A stretch of DNA of 64,000 bases, taken from positions 186,001 through 250,000 of the forward strand of contig NZ_KK088650.1 of the NCBI RefSeq assembly GCF_000600975.2, written 5' to 3'. Positions within the stretch are counted from its first letter, which is position 1. Each line of letters begins with the position of its first letter. Origin of the DNA: Limimaricola hongkongensis DSM 17492 (GTDB lineage: Bacteria > Pseudomonadota > Alphaproteobacteria > Rhodobacterales > Rhodobacteraceae). The translations under genes and the position numbers were made by a program. Positions 18,253-28,834 of the stretch are shown here, piece after piece. A model generated the notes under the pieces. It was not told where the DNA came from and did not search any database. It was given only the letters and a program-made list of their open reading frames with translations.

Positions 18253-20022
18253 TCAAGCGGGCAGCGGCAAATGGATCTCGTGCCGCATTCCGGGCAGGCT
18301 GCGGCTGTCGATGCGGGCGCTGATCTGCGCGCAGAGCCCGGCCACCAGCCGCGTGCCAAGGCCCGACCCCGCAGTCGAAACGGCGGATCGCTCGGGGCCG
18401 CGCCCGTCATCCTCGACCACCACCAGCACGCCGCCATCCGCGGTGCGCGACAGCCGCAGCGCGATCCGGCCGCCGCCCTGCGGAAAGGCGTATTTGATGG
18501 CATTGGTGACCAGCTCGTTGACCACGATCCCCAGCGGCACGGCCCGGTCGAGGTCGAGCTCGACCGCCGCGGCGTCGCAGTCGAGCGCGATGCCGGTGCC
18601 CTCGAGCACCGAGCGGCGCAGCTTGGCCGCGAGATCCCTCAGATAGGCCCCGAAATCGACCCGGCCCGGCCCCTCGTCGAAATCGAGCTGGGCATGCAGC
18701 GCGCTGACCGCCTCGATCCGCTCGATCGCCGCGGCAAAGGCCTTGGGGCCCGGATCGCGCCCGGCTTCGAGCCGCAGCATCGATAGGATCAGGTGCAGGT
18801 TGTTCTTCATGCGGTGGTTCAGCTCGGCCAGAAGCGTCTGGCGATGCGCCAGCGCCGCCTCGCGTTCGGCCTCGATCCGCTTGGCCTCCGTGATGTCGGT
18901 GATCGCGCCGATCAGGCGCCGGCTGCCATCGGCCAGCCGCACCATCCGGCCACGCGTGCTGACCCAGCGCAGGGCGCCGCCGCCGGGCGACAGCCGGTAG
19001 GTGCGCGACGCCTCGCCGCCCTCGGGGCAGCCGCCCAGAAGATCGCGCAGCGCCGCGCGGTCGTCGGCGTGCACCTGCCCGAGATAGGTCTCGACCGGCC
19101 GCGGCGCGGAGGCGGCGGGCAGGCCGAACATCTCCTGCGTGCGGGCCGAGGCAGTGACGAGACCGGTTTCGGGGTCGAACTCCCAGGTGCCGATGGCGGC
19201 GATCTCGAGGCTCATGCCAAGCATCATCGCCGCGCGTTCGCGCGCCGCCTCGCGGTCGCGCTGCGCGGTGATGTCGAGCATGACCCCGTCCCAGACCAGC
19301 GCCCCGTCGGCGCGCGGATGCGGGCGCGCAACCGAGCGGATCCAGCGGTCGGGGCCGTCGGGCCGCCGGAACCGCGCCTCGCAGTCGAGCCGTTCCATCG
19401 ATGCCGCGGCCTCGGCATAGCGGGCGGCCATGGCGGGGCGATCCTCGGGATGGATCAGCGCATCCGGGCTTTCGGGGGGGACAAAGGCGTCCGGGGCGCC
19501 GCGAAACAGCGGGTACTCGCTGCGCCCGTCGGGGTGGACGACGCGCCGGAAGATGTAGCCGGGCAGGTTCTCGGTCACGCTGCGCAGCCGCGCCTCGCTT
19601 TCGGCCAGCGCCGCCTCGGCCTCGCGCCGCGCGGTGATGTCGACGCAGCTGCCGATGAAACCGGTCAGCCGCCCCTCGGGATCGAAGCGCGGCGCCCCGG
19701 AATCGAGCATCCAGCGCCATGCCCCGTCATGCCGCAACAGCCGGTATTCCACCTGGAAGGCGCGGCCCTCGGACAGCGCGTCGGCGTAATCGCCCAGCCC
19801 GTCGAGATCCTCGGGATGGATGCCGCGCAGCCAGCCGCCGCCGATCTCCTGCGACAGGTCGCGGCCCCGGAAGGCGAGCCAGGCGCGGTTGAAATAGCTG
19901 CCCTCGTAATCGGCATCCGACAGCCACATCGGAAGGGGCGACTGGTCCAGCGCCGCGAGAAAGGCCGCGTCCTCGGGCTGCGGGGCGCAATGGCGGAGAT
20001 CTTCTGCGCTGCTCGTATCCAT
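18253..20022 (-). CDS. PAS-domain sensor histidine kinase, HisKA_2/HWE type
   Basis: A 589-aa soluble sensor kinase with no membrane segment. Three PAS-type domains lie at about residues 25-130, 145-255 and 272-380, each ending in a PAC-like DIT phrase. The HisKA_2 dimerisation helix has the phospho-acceptor His403 in AELNHRMKNNLHLIL, and the ATPase N-box is IVVNELVTNAIKYAFP. HWE/HisKA_2 kinases in alphaproteobacteria often feed the general stress response or take light or redox input. No response regulator is adjacent, so it is an orphan here. ATG 20022 is preferred; GTG 20034 is possible. Confidence 0.88.
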   Translation of the reverse strand: MDTSSAEDLRHCAPQPEDAAFLAALDQSPLPMWLSDADYEGSYFNRAWLAFRGRDLSQEIGGGWLRGIHPEDLDGLGDYADALSEGRAFQVEYRLLRHDGAWRWMLDSGAPRFDPEGRLTGFIGSCVDITARREAEAALAESEARLRSVTENLPGYIFRRVVHPDGRSEYPLFRGAPDAFVPPESPDALIHPEDRPAMAARYAEAAASMERLDCEARFRRPDGPDRWIRSVARPHPRADGALVWDGVMLDITAQRDREAARERAAMMLGMSLEIAAIGTWEFDPETGLVTASARTQEMFGLPAASAPRPVETYLGQVHADDRAALRDLLGGCPEGGEASRTYRLSPGGGALRWVSTRGRMVRLADGSRRLIGAITDITEAKRIEAEREAALAHRQTLLAELNHRMKNNLHLILSMLRLEAGRDPGPKAFAAAIERIEAVSALHAQLDFDEGPGRVDFGAYLRDLAAKLRRSVLEGTGIALDCDAAAVELDLDRAVPLGIVVNELVTNAIKYAFPQGGGRIALRLSRTADGGVLVVVEDDGRGPERSAVSTAGSGLGTRLVAGLCAQISARIDSRSLPGMRHEIHLPLPA

Positions 20023-20250
20023 CCAAACGCCCACTGCCCGATCCCATACTTTGGTATAGCCTCATCCCTGCGTTGCAGCCAAGCTTTGTCATGCCCGGCA
20101 TGGAACCGGCGGGTTCCCGCCATCCCCGCCCCGGCCCCGGCGGGATATCGCCCAATCGCGAAGGTCGTTTTCGAACCTGCAGGCGCCGCCGATGGCATTG
20201 ACCGGGGCGGGCGCGCCGGGCTCGGCTGGACCGGGATGCAGGAGGGCTTC

Positions 20251-21435
20251 ATGGGACCGCACGCCGCCGCTTTCGATCGCGCCGAATACGACCGCCGCCT
20301 TGCCGCGACCCGCGCCGCGATGGCGCGGGCCGGGATCGACATTCTCTTCGTCACCGACCCGTCGAACCAGAACTGGCTCACCGGCTATGACGGCTGGTCC
20401 TTCTACGTGCATCAGGGCGTGATCCTGCCGCTCGACGGCGATCCCTGCTGGTGGGGCCGGATGCAGGACACCGCCGGGGCGCAGCGCACCGTCTGGATGC
20501 CCGAGGCCTGCATCCTGGGCTATGACGACCGCTACGTGCAGTCGGCCACCCGCCACCCGATGCAGGATCTCGCCGCGCGGCTGATCGGCATGGGGCAGGG
20601 CCGCGCGCGGATCGGCGTGGAGATGGACAATTACTATTACTCGGCCAAGGCCCATGCCGTGCTCGGGACGGCGCTGCCCGACGCGGCGCTGGTGGATGCC
20701 ACCGCGCTGGTGAACTGGCAGCGGCTGGTGAAATCGCCGCCCGAGATCGCGACGATGCGCCGCGCGGCCCGGATCTCCGAGCGCATCGCGCGGCTCGCGA
20801 TCGAGCTGGCCGAACCGGGATTGCCCAAGAACGAGCTGGTGGGCGAGGTGATGCGCGCCGCCGTGCGCGGCGTCGGTGACGATTGGGGCGATTACGCCGC
20901 CATCGTGCCGCTCATGCCCTCGGGCGCGGATGCGAGCGCGCCGCACCTGACGTGGAACGGCGAAGCGATGCGGCGCGGCGAGGCGACCTTCTTCGAATTG
21001 TCGGGCTGCGTGCGCCGATATCACGCGCCGTTGTGCCGCACCGTGCATCTGGGAACGCCGCCCGACGAGATGGCCCGCGCCTCGGACGCGCTGTGCGAGG
21101 GGCTGGAGGCCGGGCTTGCCGCGGCGCGGCCCGGCAACACCACGCAGGACATCGCCGCCGCGCTGCACGCGCCGCTCCGGCGGATCGGCATCCACCGGCC
21201 CAATCGCTGCGGCTACCCGGTCGGGCTGAGCTATCCGCCGGATTGGGGCGAGCGCACGGCGAGCCTGCGCAAGGGCGACCTGACGGTGCTGGAGCCGGGC
21301 ATGACGTTCCATTTCATGCCGGGGCTGTGGATGGAGAGCTGGGGGCTGGAGACCACCGAGACGATCCTGATCCGCGAGGACGGCCCGGCGGAGACGCTGT
21401 GCGATCTCGACCGCACGCTGTTCGTGAAGCCATGA
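20251..21435 (+). CDS. M24 (creatinase/prolidase fold) hydrolase, ectoine-hydrolase (DoeA)-like
   Basis: A 394-aa cytosolic protein of the pita-bread fold. The N-terminal creatinase-like domain has NQNWLTGYDGWSFYVHQGV and WWGRMQDTAGAQRTVWMPE. The catalytic domain has FFELSGCVRRYHAPLCRT. The two metal-binding Asp residues of true M24 peptidases are absent there, as in creatinase and ectoine hydrolase, whose sequences I recall as similar. That suggests opening of ectoine or a similar cyclic amidine. ATG 20251 is chosen because GGAGG at 20241-20245 precedes it. It overlaps the next gene (ATGA). No ectoine transporter or EnuR regulator is nearby, so the substrate is inferred. Confidence 0.75.
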   Translation: MGPHAAAFDRAEYDRRLAATRAAMARAGIDILFVTDPSNQNWLTGYDGWSFYVHQGVILPLDGDPCWWGRMQDTAGAQRTVWMPEACILGYDDRYVQSATRHPMQDLAARLIGMGQGRARIGVEMDNYYYSAKAHAVLGTALPDAALVDATALVNWQRLVKSPPEIATMRRAARISERIARLAIELAEPGLPKNELVGEVMRAAVRGVGDDWGDYAAIVPLMPSGADASAPHLTWNGEAMRRGEATFFELSGCVRRYHAPLCRTVHLGTPPDEMARASDALCEGLEAGLAAARPGNTTQDIAAALHAPLRRIGIHRPNRCGYPVGLSYPPDWGERTASLRKGDLTVLEPGMTFHFMPGLWMESWGLETTETILIREDGPAETLCDLDRTLFVKP

Positions 21436-22571
21436 GCAGATTTGAGGAGACCGTCGCGCTGCTGGCCGAGATGATCGCGCATCCGACGGTGTCGGACCGG
21501 TCCAACCGCGATCTCGCCAAGCTTTTGGCGGCCCGGCTCGGGGAAGCGGGCGCGCGGTGCCGGTTGTTGCCCGATGCTTCGGGGGAGAAGGTCAATCTGC
21601 TGGCCTCGCTCGGCCCCGAGGCGGAGGGCGGGCTGATGCTGTCGGGCCATCTCGACGTGGTGCCCGCGGGGGCGGGCTGGTCCTCGGACCCGTTCCGGCT
21701 GCGCCGTGCCGATGGGCGGCTGTATGGTCGCGGCAGCTGCGACATGAAGGGCTTCGTCGCCGCCTGCGTGGCGATGGCGCCGCGGCTCGGGGCCTGCGGC
21801 GTGCCGGTGCATGTCGCGCTGACCCATGACGAGGAGATCGGGTGCCTCGGCGCCCGCGCGCTGGCCAGGGCGATGGCGCGCGACGGGCCGCGCCCGGCCA
21901 TGGCGATCGTGGGCGAGCCGACGCGCATGGCGGTGATCGACGGGCACAAGGGCTGCTTTGAATACACCACCCGCTTTACCGGGCGCGACGGCCATGGCTC
22001 GGCCCCCGACCGGGGGATCGATGCCGGGCTGGCGGCGGCGCGCTTCGTGCTGCGGCTCGACGCACTGGCGCAGGAGCTGAAGCGGCTGCGCCCCGAGGGC
22101 GCCTTCGATCCGCCATGGGCCACGATCAACCCCGGGCGGATCGTGGCCGGGGCCGCGCGCAACGTGATCGCGGGGCAGGCGGAGGTGGACTGGGAGATGC
22201 GGCCCGTGACCGAAGCCGAGGCGTCGCACGTGAAACGCGCGCTCGCCGCCCATGAACGGGCCGAGAGGGCGGCGCATCCGGGGCTTGGGATCGAAACCGA
22301 AACCCTTGGCGAAGTCGCGGGGCTGGAGCCGCGGACGGCCAACGCGGCGCGCGACCTGCTGACCGGGCTTTTGGGCGGGACGGCCGGACGGGTGCCCTTC
22401 GGCACCGAGGCGGGGCTCTGGCAGGGGGTGGGGATCGACACGGTGCTGTGCGGCCCCGGCGATATCGCGCAGGCGCATCGCCCCGATGAATTCGTCGAGG
22501 AGGCGCAGATCGCCGCCTGCCTCGACATGCTGGACCGGGTGGCGGCCCGGCTCGGAGCCGGGCCGGGGTGA
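21432..22571 (+). CDS. M20 family deacylase, acetylornithine deacetylase (ArgE)-like
   Basis: A 379-aa dinuclear zinc hydrolase. Metal-site segments are LSGHLDVVPAG, GRGSCDMKGF, LTHDEEIGCLGA (with the catalytic Glu), IVGEPT and AQAHRPDEFV near the C-terminus. The dimerisation domain has RDGHGSAPDRGIDA. ArgE-type enzymes remove an acetyl or similar group from the alpha-amine of ornithine-like substrates. Coupled translation with the M24 gene suggests the two act in sequence, for example on an N-acetylated diamino acid released by the first enzyme. It ends four bases from the convergent copper-chaperone gene. Confidence 0.82.
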   Translation: MSRFEETVALLAEMIAHPTVSDRSNRDLAKLLAARLGEAGARCRLLPDASGEKVNLLASLGPEAEGGLMLSGHLDVVPAGAGWSSDPFRLRRADGRLYGRGSCDMKGFVAACVAMAPRLGACGVPVHVALTHDEEIGCLGARALARAMARDGPRPAMAIVGEPTRMAVIDGHKGCFEYTTRFTGRDGHGSAPDRGIDAGLAAARFVLRLDALAQELKRLRPEGAFDPPWATINPGRIVAGAARNVIAGQAEVDWEMRPVTEAEASHVKRALAAHERAERAAHPGLGIETETLGEVAGLEPRTANAARDLLTGLLGGTAGRVPFGTEAGLWQGVGIDTVLCGPGDIAQAHRPDEFVEEAQIAACLDMLDRVAARLGAGPG

Positions 22572-22575
22572 GGGT

Positions 22576-23100
22576 CTATTCGGCGGTGTCGTGATCCATC
22601 TCGCCGTGATTCATGTCGTCATGATCCATCTCGTCGTGATCCATCCCGGCGGCGCTGGGGTCGGGGCGCGGCTCGACATTGAACTCGACCGCGATCTCGC
22701 CCGCCTTTTCGAAGACCAGCGTGGCGTCGAAGGACTCGCCGATCTCGAACGGCGCCTCCAGCCCCATGAACATCACGTGCCCGCCTTCGCCGGGGGCAAG
22801 GGTCACGGTGTCGCCCGGCGCGATCTCGATCCGCTCGAGCGGCTGCATCGTCATCATGCCGTCGGCCTCGACCGACGTGTGCAGCGCCACCTTCGGGAAA
22901 TCGGCCTCGACCGCGATCAGCGTGTCGGCGGTGTCGCCATCGTTGCGGATCTCGAAATACCCGGCGCCGGTGGTGGCGCGCGCGGCGGTCTCGATCGCGA
23001 AGGGATGCAGCACGGTCAGATCGCCGGCCTTGTAGTCATGCGCCTGCGCGGCGGTGGCGAAACCAAGGACGGCAAGAACGGCGAAAGGGCGAATGGTCAT
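22576..23100 (-). CDS. Periplasmic copper chaperone PCu(A)C family
   Basis: A 174-aa secreted protein starting MTIRPFAVLAVLGFATAAQA, a Sec signal peptide. The PCuAC domain shows the Cu(I) ligands spread over VALHTS, GMMTMQ and GGHVMFMGL. The C-terminal tail after DPSAAG has a run of His/Met/Asp (HDEMDHDDMNHGEMDH), which may bind Cu(II). Family members pass copper to the CuA and CuB centres of cytochrome oxidase. AAGGA lies about seven bases before ATG 23100. The gene stands alone, but copA/cueR lie 3 kb away. Confidence 0.88.
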   Translation of the reverse strand: MTIRPFAVLAVLGFATAAQAHDYKAGDLTVLHPFAIETAARATTGAGYFEIRNDGDTADTLIAVEADFPKVALHTSVEADGMMTMQPLERIEIAPGDTVTLAPGEGGHVMFMGLEAPFEIGESFDATLVFEKAGEIAVEFNVEPRPDPSAAGMDHDEMDHDDMNHGEMDHDTAE

Positions 23101-23290
23101 GAGATCTTCCTTGAGGCGAATGCGCCGAAGGCGCTCGGTCTGCACATAACAGCGTCGTCGCATGCGGAAAAAGCGGCCACTCGTCGCATCGCGTTCAAAT
23201 CGCGGGGTGCCGCGCATTGACCATGCGCCCTTCCTCTGCGCCTCTGGCGGCCTAATCTGATGCACGACACCGACGAAAGGGCCCGATGCC

Positions 23291-24310
23291 ATGACCCAGC
23301 CGACCGTATCGCCGCCCGCCGCGACCGCGCTTGCGCCCTTTGTCGGCGCGGTGGCGCGCGGGCCGGGGCGGGGCCGCCAGCTGTCGCGCGAGGAGGCGGC
23401 AGAGGCGCTGCGGCTGATCCTCGACGGCAGCGCGGCGCCCGAGGCGGCGGGCGCATTGCTGATGGTGATGCGCTATCGCGGCGAGGGACCGTCCGAGATC
23501 GCGGGCTTTGCCGACGCGCTGGCCAGCGGCGCGGATTGGCGCCGCGCCGCGCCCGATCTCGACTGGCCCTCCTATGCCGCCGGGCGCACCCGCGGCCTGC
23601 CGTGGTTTTTGCTCGCGGCCAAGCTGGTGGCGGGGGCGGGGCACCGCGTGGCGCTGCATGGCTGGAACGCGCATCGCGTTGAGATCCGCGACGCGCTGCC
23701 CGGTCTCGGCATCCCCGTGGCCGAGAGCGGCGCGGCGCTGGCCTCGGCGCTCGACGCGGCCTCCATCGCCTATGTGCCGCTGGAAGCATGGTCGCCCGGC
23801 GGCCACAAGCTGATCCGCCTGCGCGAGGTGTTCGGGCTGCGCTCTTGCATCAACACGGTGCTGCGCGTGGCCAACCCCTTTGGCGCGGGCGCGCAGGTGC
23901 AGGGCGTGTTCCACCCCTCCTATCGCGGGTTGCAGACCGACACCGGCGCGCTGCTGGGCCAGCGCAACCTGATGATCCTCAAGGGCGCGGGCGGCGAGTT
24001 CGAACGCAACCCGTCAAAGGAGATCGAGCTGTTCGGCCTGCTCGACGGCGCCGAGGTGGACCTGACCGCGCAGGCGCTCCGGGACGAAACCCGCCGCCTC
24101 GCCGATCCGGGCGGGCGGCCCGGCGATTTGCAGCGGCTCTGGCGCGGCGAGAGCGACGATGCCTTTGCCACGGCGCTGGTCACCGGCACCGCGGCGCTGG
24201 CGCTGCTGGCCTTGGGCGCGGCGCCGGGCCTCGCCCGGGCCGAGGCGCTGGCCGAGGCGCTGTGGCAGGCGCGCGACCGCGACGCGCTGCCCGCGGGGGC
24301 GGCGGCATGA
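23291..24310 (+). CDS. Glycosyltransferase family protein, anthranilate phosphoribosyltransferase-like (YbiB/TrpD2 type)
   Basis: A 339-aa cytosolic protein with the TrpD-like fold: an N-terminal helical domain (RQLSREEAAEALRLILDG) and an alpha/beta domain with FGLRSCINTVLRVANPFGAGAQVQGV. The glycine-rich PRPP loop of genuine TrpD is not conserved (VALHGWNAHRVEIRD), so it is probably not a tryptophan enzyme. YbiB-type proteins are reported to bind nucleic acid. It overlaps the siroheme synthase gene by four bases (ATGA), so it is likely co-expressed with it. The physiological role is unknown. Confidence 0.75.
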   Translation: MTQPTVSPPAATALAPFVGAVARGPGRGRQLSREEAAEALRLILDGSAAPEAAGALLMVMRYRGEGPSEIAGFADALASGADWRRAAPDLDWPSYAAGRTRGLPWFLLAAKLVAGAGHRVALHGWNAHRVEIRDALPGLGIPVAESGAALASALDAASIAYVPLEAWSPGGHKLIRLREVFGLRSCINTVLRVANPFGAGAQVQGVFHPSYRGLQTDTGALLGQRNLMILKGAGGEFERNPSKEIELFGLLDGAEVDLTAQALRDETRRLADPGGRPGDLQRLWRGESDDAFATALVTGTAALALLALGAAPGLARAEALAEALWQARDRDALPAGAAA

Positions 24311-25257
24311 AGGCTTTTCCGATGTTTCTCGCCACCTCCGGGCGGCGCATCGTCATCCTCGGCGGCGGCGAGCAGGCGGCGCAGAAGGCCCGGCTCGTGA
24401 TCCGCACCGATGCCGAGATCGTGGTGGCGGGCTTCGAATTCGACGACGAATTGCATGCGCTGGCCGATGAAGGCCGGGTGCGGCTGGTCGATGCGCACGA
24501 GATCCACGCCGATTTGTTCGAGGCCGCGGCGATCACCTTCGTCGCCACCGGATCGGCGGGCGCCGACGGGGCGCTGCACGCGCTCGCCAAGAGCCTGGGC
24601 GCGCCGGTGGTCAACGTGGTCGACCGGCCCGCGCTGTGCGACGCGCTGACGCCGTCGATCGTCGATCGCGATCCGGTGGTGGTGGCGATCGGCACGGAAG
24701 GCACGGCCCCCGTGCTGGGCCGCCAGATCAAGACCGCGGTGGAGACCATGCTGGAGCCGCGGCTTGGCGCGCTGGCGGCGCTGGCGGGGCGGATGCGCGG
24801 CGCGGTGGGACAAAGGCTGTCGGCCCGCGCCCGGCGCGATTTCTGGGTCTGGGTGTTTTCGGGCCCGGTGCGCCGCGCCCATGCGGCGGGCTCCGAGCGG
24901 CGCGCGGCGCAGATCCTCAAGGCGCGGCTGGAGCAGGGGCCGGGCCCGTCCGAAGGGTCGATTGCCTATGTCGGCGCGGGGCCCGGAGAGGCGGATCTAC
25001 TGAGCCTGCGCGGCGTGCGGCGGATGCAGGAGGCCGACCTGATCGTGCATGCGCCGGGGCTCGCGCCCGAGATCCTCGAACTGGCGCGGCGCGACGCGGA
25101 ACGGCAGGTCGCCGCCGACCCGGTCGCGGCGGCGCTGGCGGCGGCGCGGGAAGGCGCGCGGGTGGTGCTTCTGGTGCCGGGCGGCGCCGCCGAGCTGCCC
25201 TCCGCCTTGCGCGACGCGGACACGCTGTCGGTCGAGCACGTGCCCGGAATCGCCTGA
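24307..25257 (+). CDS. cysG: Siroheme synthase (CysG-like): precorrin-2 dehydrogenase/ferrochelatase with a truncated methyltransferase domain
   Basis: A 316-aa protein. Residues about 1-115 form the NAD-binding dehydrogenase domain (RRIVILGGGEQAAQKARL, with VNVVDRPALCDALTPSIV). Residues 115-205 are the CysG dimerisation region (GTEGTAPVLGRQIKTAVE). From about 218 a uroporphyrinogen-III methyltransferase-like segment starts (IAYVGAGPGEADLLSLRG) but lasts only about 95 residues instead of about 240, so SUMT activity is unlikely. Siroheme is the cofactor of the sulfite reductase at 39.4-41.1 kb. A full SUMT must be elsewhere in the genome. Confidence 0.85.
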   Translation: MKAFPMFLATSGRRIVILGGGEQAAQKARLVIRTDAEIVVAGFEFDDELHALADEGRVRLVDAHEIHADLFEAAAITFVATGSAGADGALHALAKSLGAPVVNVVDRPALCDALTPSIVDRDPVVVAIGTEGTAPVLGRQIKTAVETMLEPRLGALAALAGRMRGAVGQRLSARARRDFWVWVFSGPVRRAHAAGSERRAAQILKARLEQGPGPSEGSIAYVGAGPGEADLLSLRGVRRMQEADLIVHAPGLAPEILELARRDAERQVAADPVAAALAAAREGARVVLLVPGGAAELPSALRDADTLSVEHVPGIA

Positions 25258-25272
25258 CCCCGCGCGGGGTCA
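25255..25272. terminator. 18-bp perfect palindrome containing both convergent stop codons
   Basis: The 18 bases 25255-25272 are an exact inverted repeat. The first three bases are the TGA stop of the siroheme synthase gene and the last three, read on the minus strand, are the TGA of the L,D-transpeptidase gene. With no T-run on either side it may be a compact bidirectional end-of-transcript hairpin. Confidence 0.6.
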
Positions 25273-25812
25273 GACCACGGTGACGTGGCTGCCGATCGAC
25301 ACGCTGTCATACAGCGCCATCACGTCCTCGTTGCGCAGCCGGATGCAGCCATTCGACACCGAGGAGCCGATGGTCTCGGGGTTGGTGGTGCCGTGGATGC
25401 GGTAATAGGTGTCGCGCCCGTCGCGGTAGAGATAGAGCGCGCGCGCCCCCATGGGATTGTCCGGCCCGCCGGGCACGCCATCGGCGTATTTCGCATATTT
25501 GTCCGGCTCGCGCGCGATCATCGCGTCGGTCGGGCGCCATGACGGCCATTCGGCCTTGCGCTGGATCACCGCCGCGCCCTTGAATTCCAGCCCGGCCCGG
25601 CCGACGCCGACACCGTAGCGCATCGCCACGCCGGGGCGGCGGATGTGATACAGGTGGAAATCCTCGGGGATGACGTAGATGTCGCCCGGCGCAAGCCCTG
25701 GATGCACCCGCACCTCGGTCGGCAGGAGCCCGCTGCGCTGTTGCGCGGCGAGCGGGCGCGACAACGGCGTGGCCAGCGCCGCGAGAAGCAGGCTGCGACG
25801 TGTGATGCTCAT
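25270..25812 (-). CDS. L,D-transpeptidase, YkuD domain, exported
   Basis: A 180-aa periplasmic enzyme. The N-terminus SITRRSLLLAALATPL has a twin-arginine-like signal, cleaved after PLAAQ. The YkuD domain holds the catalytic motif HGTTNPETIGSSVSNGCIRL, with His140 and the nucleophile Cys156. Such enzymes make 3-3 peptidoglycan cross-links or attach proteins to peptidoglycan. It stands alone, and the copA promoter lies upstream on the other strand. Confidence 0.92.
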   Translation of the reverse strand: MSITRRSLLLAALATPLSRPLAAQQRSGLLPTEVRVHPGLAPGDIYVIPEDFHLYHIRRPGVAMRYGVGVGRAGLEFKGAAVIQRKAEWPSWRPTDAMIAREPDKYAKYADGVPGGPDNPMGARALYLYRDGRDTYYRIHGTTNPETIGSSVSNGCIRLRNEDVMALYDSVSIGSHVTVV

Positions 25813-25925
25813 GGCGATCCTCCTGTCTGTCGGTTCTGTGGCGTCCGCGCCCCCGATATGAGCGGGCGCGGGGCGGCCCGGTCAAGCGATGCCCCTTGTT
25901 ATCGGATGACAGGCGCCGGGCGGGC

Positions 25926-25956
25926 TTGACCTTCCCGTGACTGGAACCTTTATCTG
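25926..25956 (+). promoter_or_regulatory. CueR-type copper-responsive promoter of copA
   Basis: A -35 box TTGACC at 25926-25931 and a -10-like TATCTG at 25951-25956 are 19 bases apart, the long spacer used by MerR-family activators. Inside the spacer is TTCC-N7-GGAA (25932-25946) within ACCTTCCCGTGACTGGAACC, close to the E. coli copA CueR site as I recall it. A CueR gene lies directly after copA. Confidence 0.78.
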
Positions 25957-25984
25957 TCTTGCGGACCAGCCAGAGGATCGCCGG

Positions 25985-28443
<2,459 letters not shown>

Positions 28444-28447
<4 letters not shown>

Positions 28448-28830
28448 ATATCGGAGAGGCCGCGACGCGGGCCGGGCTGCCCGCCAAGACGATCCGCTAC
28501 TACGAGGAGATCGGCCTCGTGGCACCGCCGCGCGACGGCAATGGCTATCGCCGTTTCGGCGAGCGGGAGGTGCACAAGCTGGCCTTTCTCGCCCGCGCGC
28601 GGTCCTTGGGCTTTTCGATCGAGGATTGCCGGGTGCTCTTGTCGCTCTACGAGGATCGCGACCGCGCCAGCGCCGAGGTGCGCCGCCTCGCGCAGCGCCA
28701 TGCCGAGGAGATCGAGGCGCGCATCGACCGGTTGCAGCAGATGCGCGCCACGCTGGGCGACCTGATCGAATCCTGCGCCGGCGACGACCGGCCCGATTGC
28801 CCGATCCTCAAGGATCTGGCGGGGAAATGA
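28444..28830 (+). CDS. cueR: Copper-responsive MerR-family regulator CueR
   Basis: A 128-aa MerR-family activator. The N-terminal winged helix is [20 protein letters not shown], with the family segment [12 protein letters not shown] coiled-coil dimerisation helix follows. The C-terminal metal loop CAGDDRPDC places Cys111 and Cys119 eight residues apart, the CueR Cu(I)-binding pattern. It is coupled to copA and probably acts on the copA promoter at 25926-25956. Confidence 0.93.
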
Positions 28831-28834
28831 CGGC

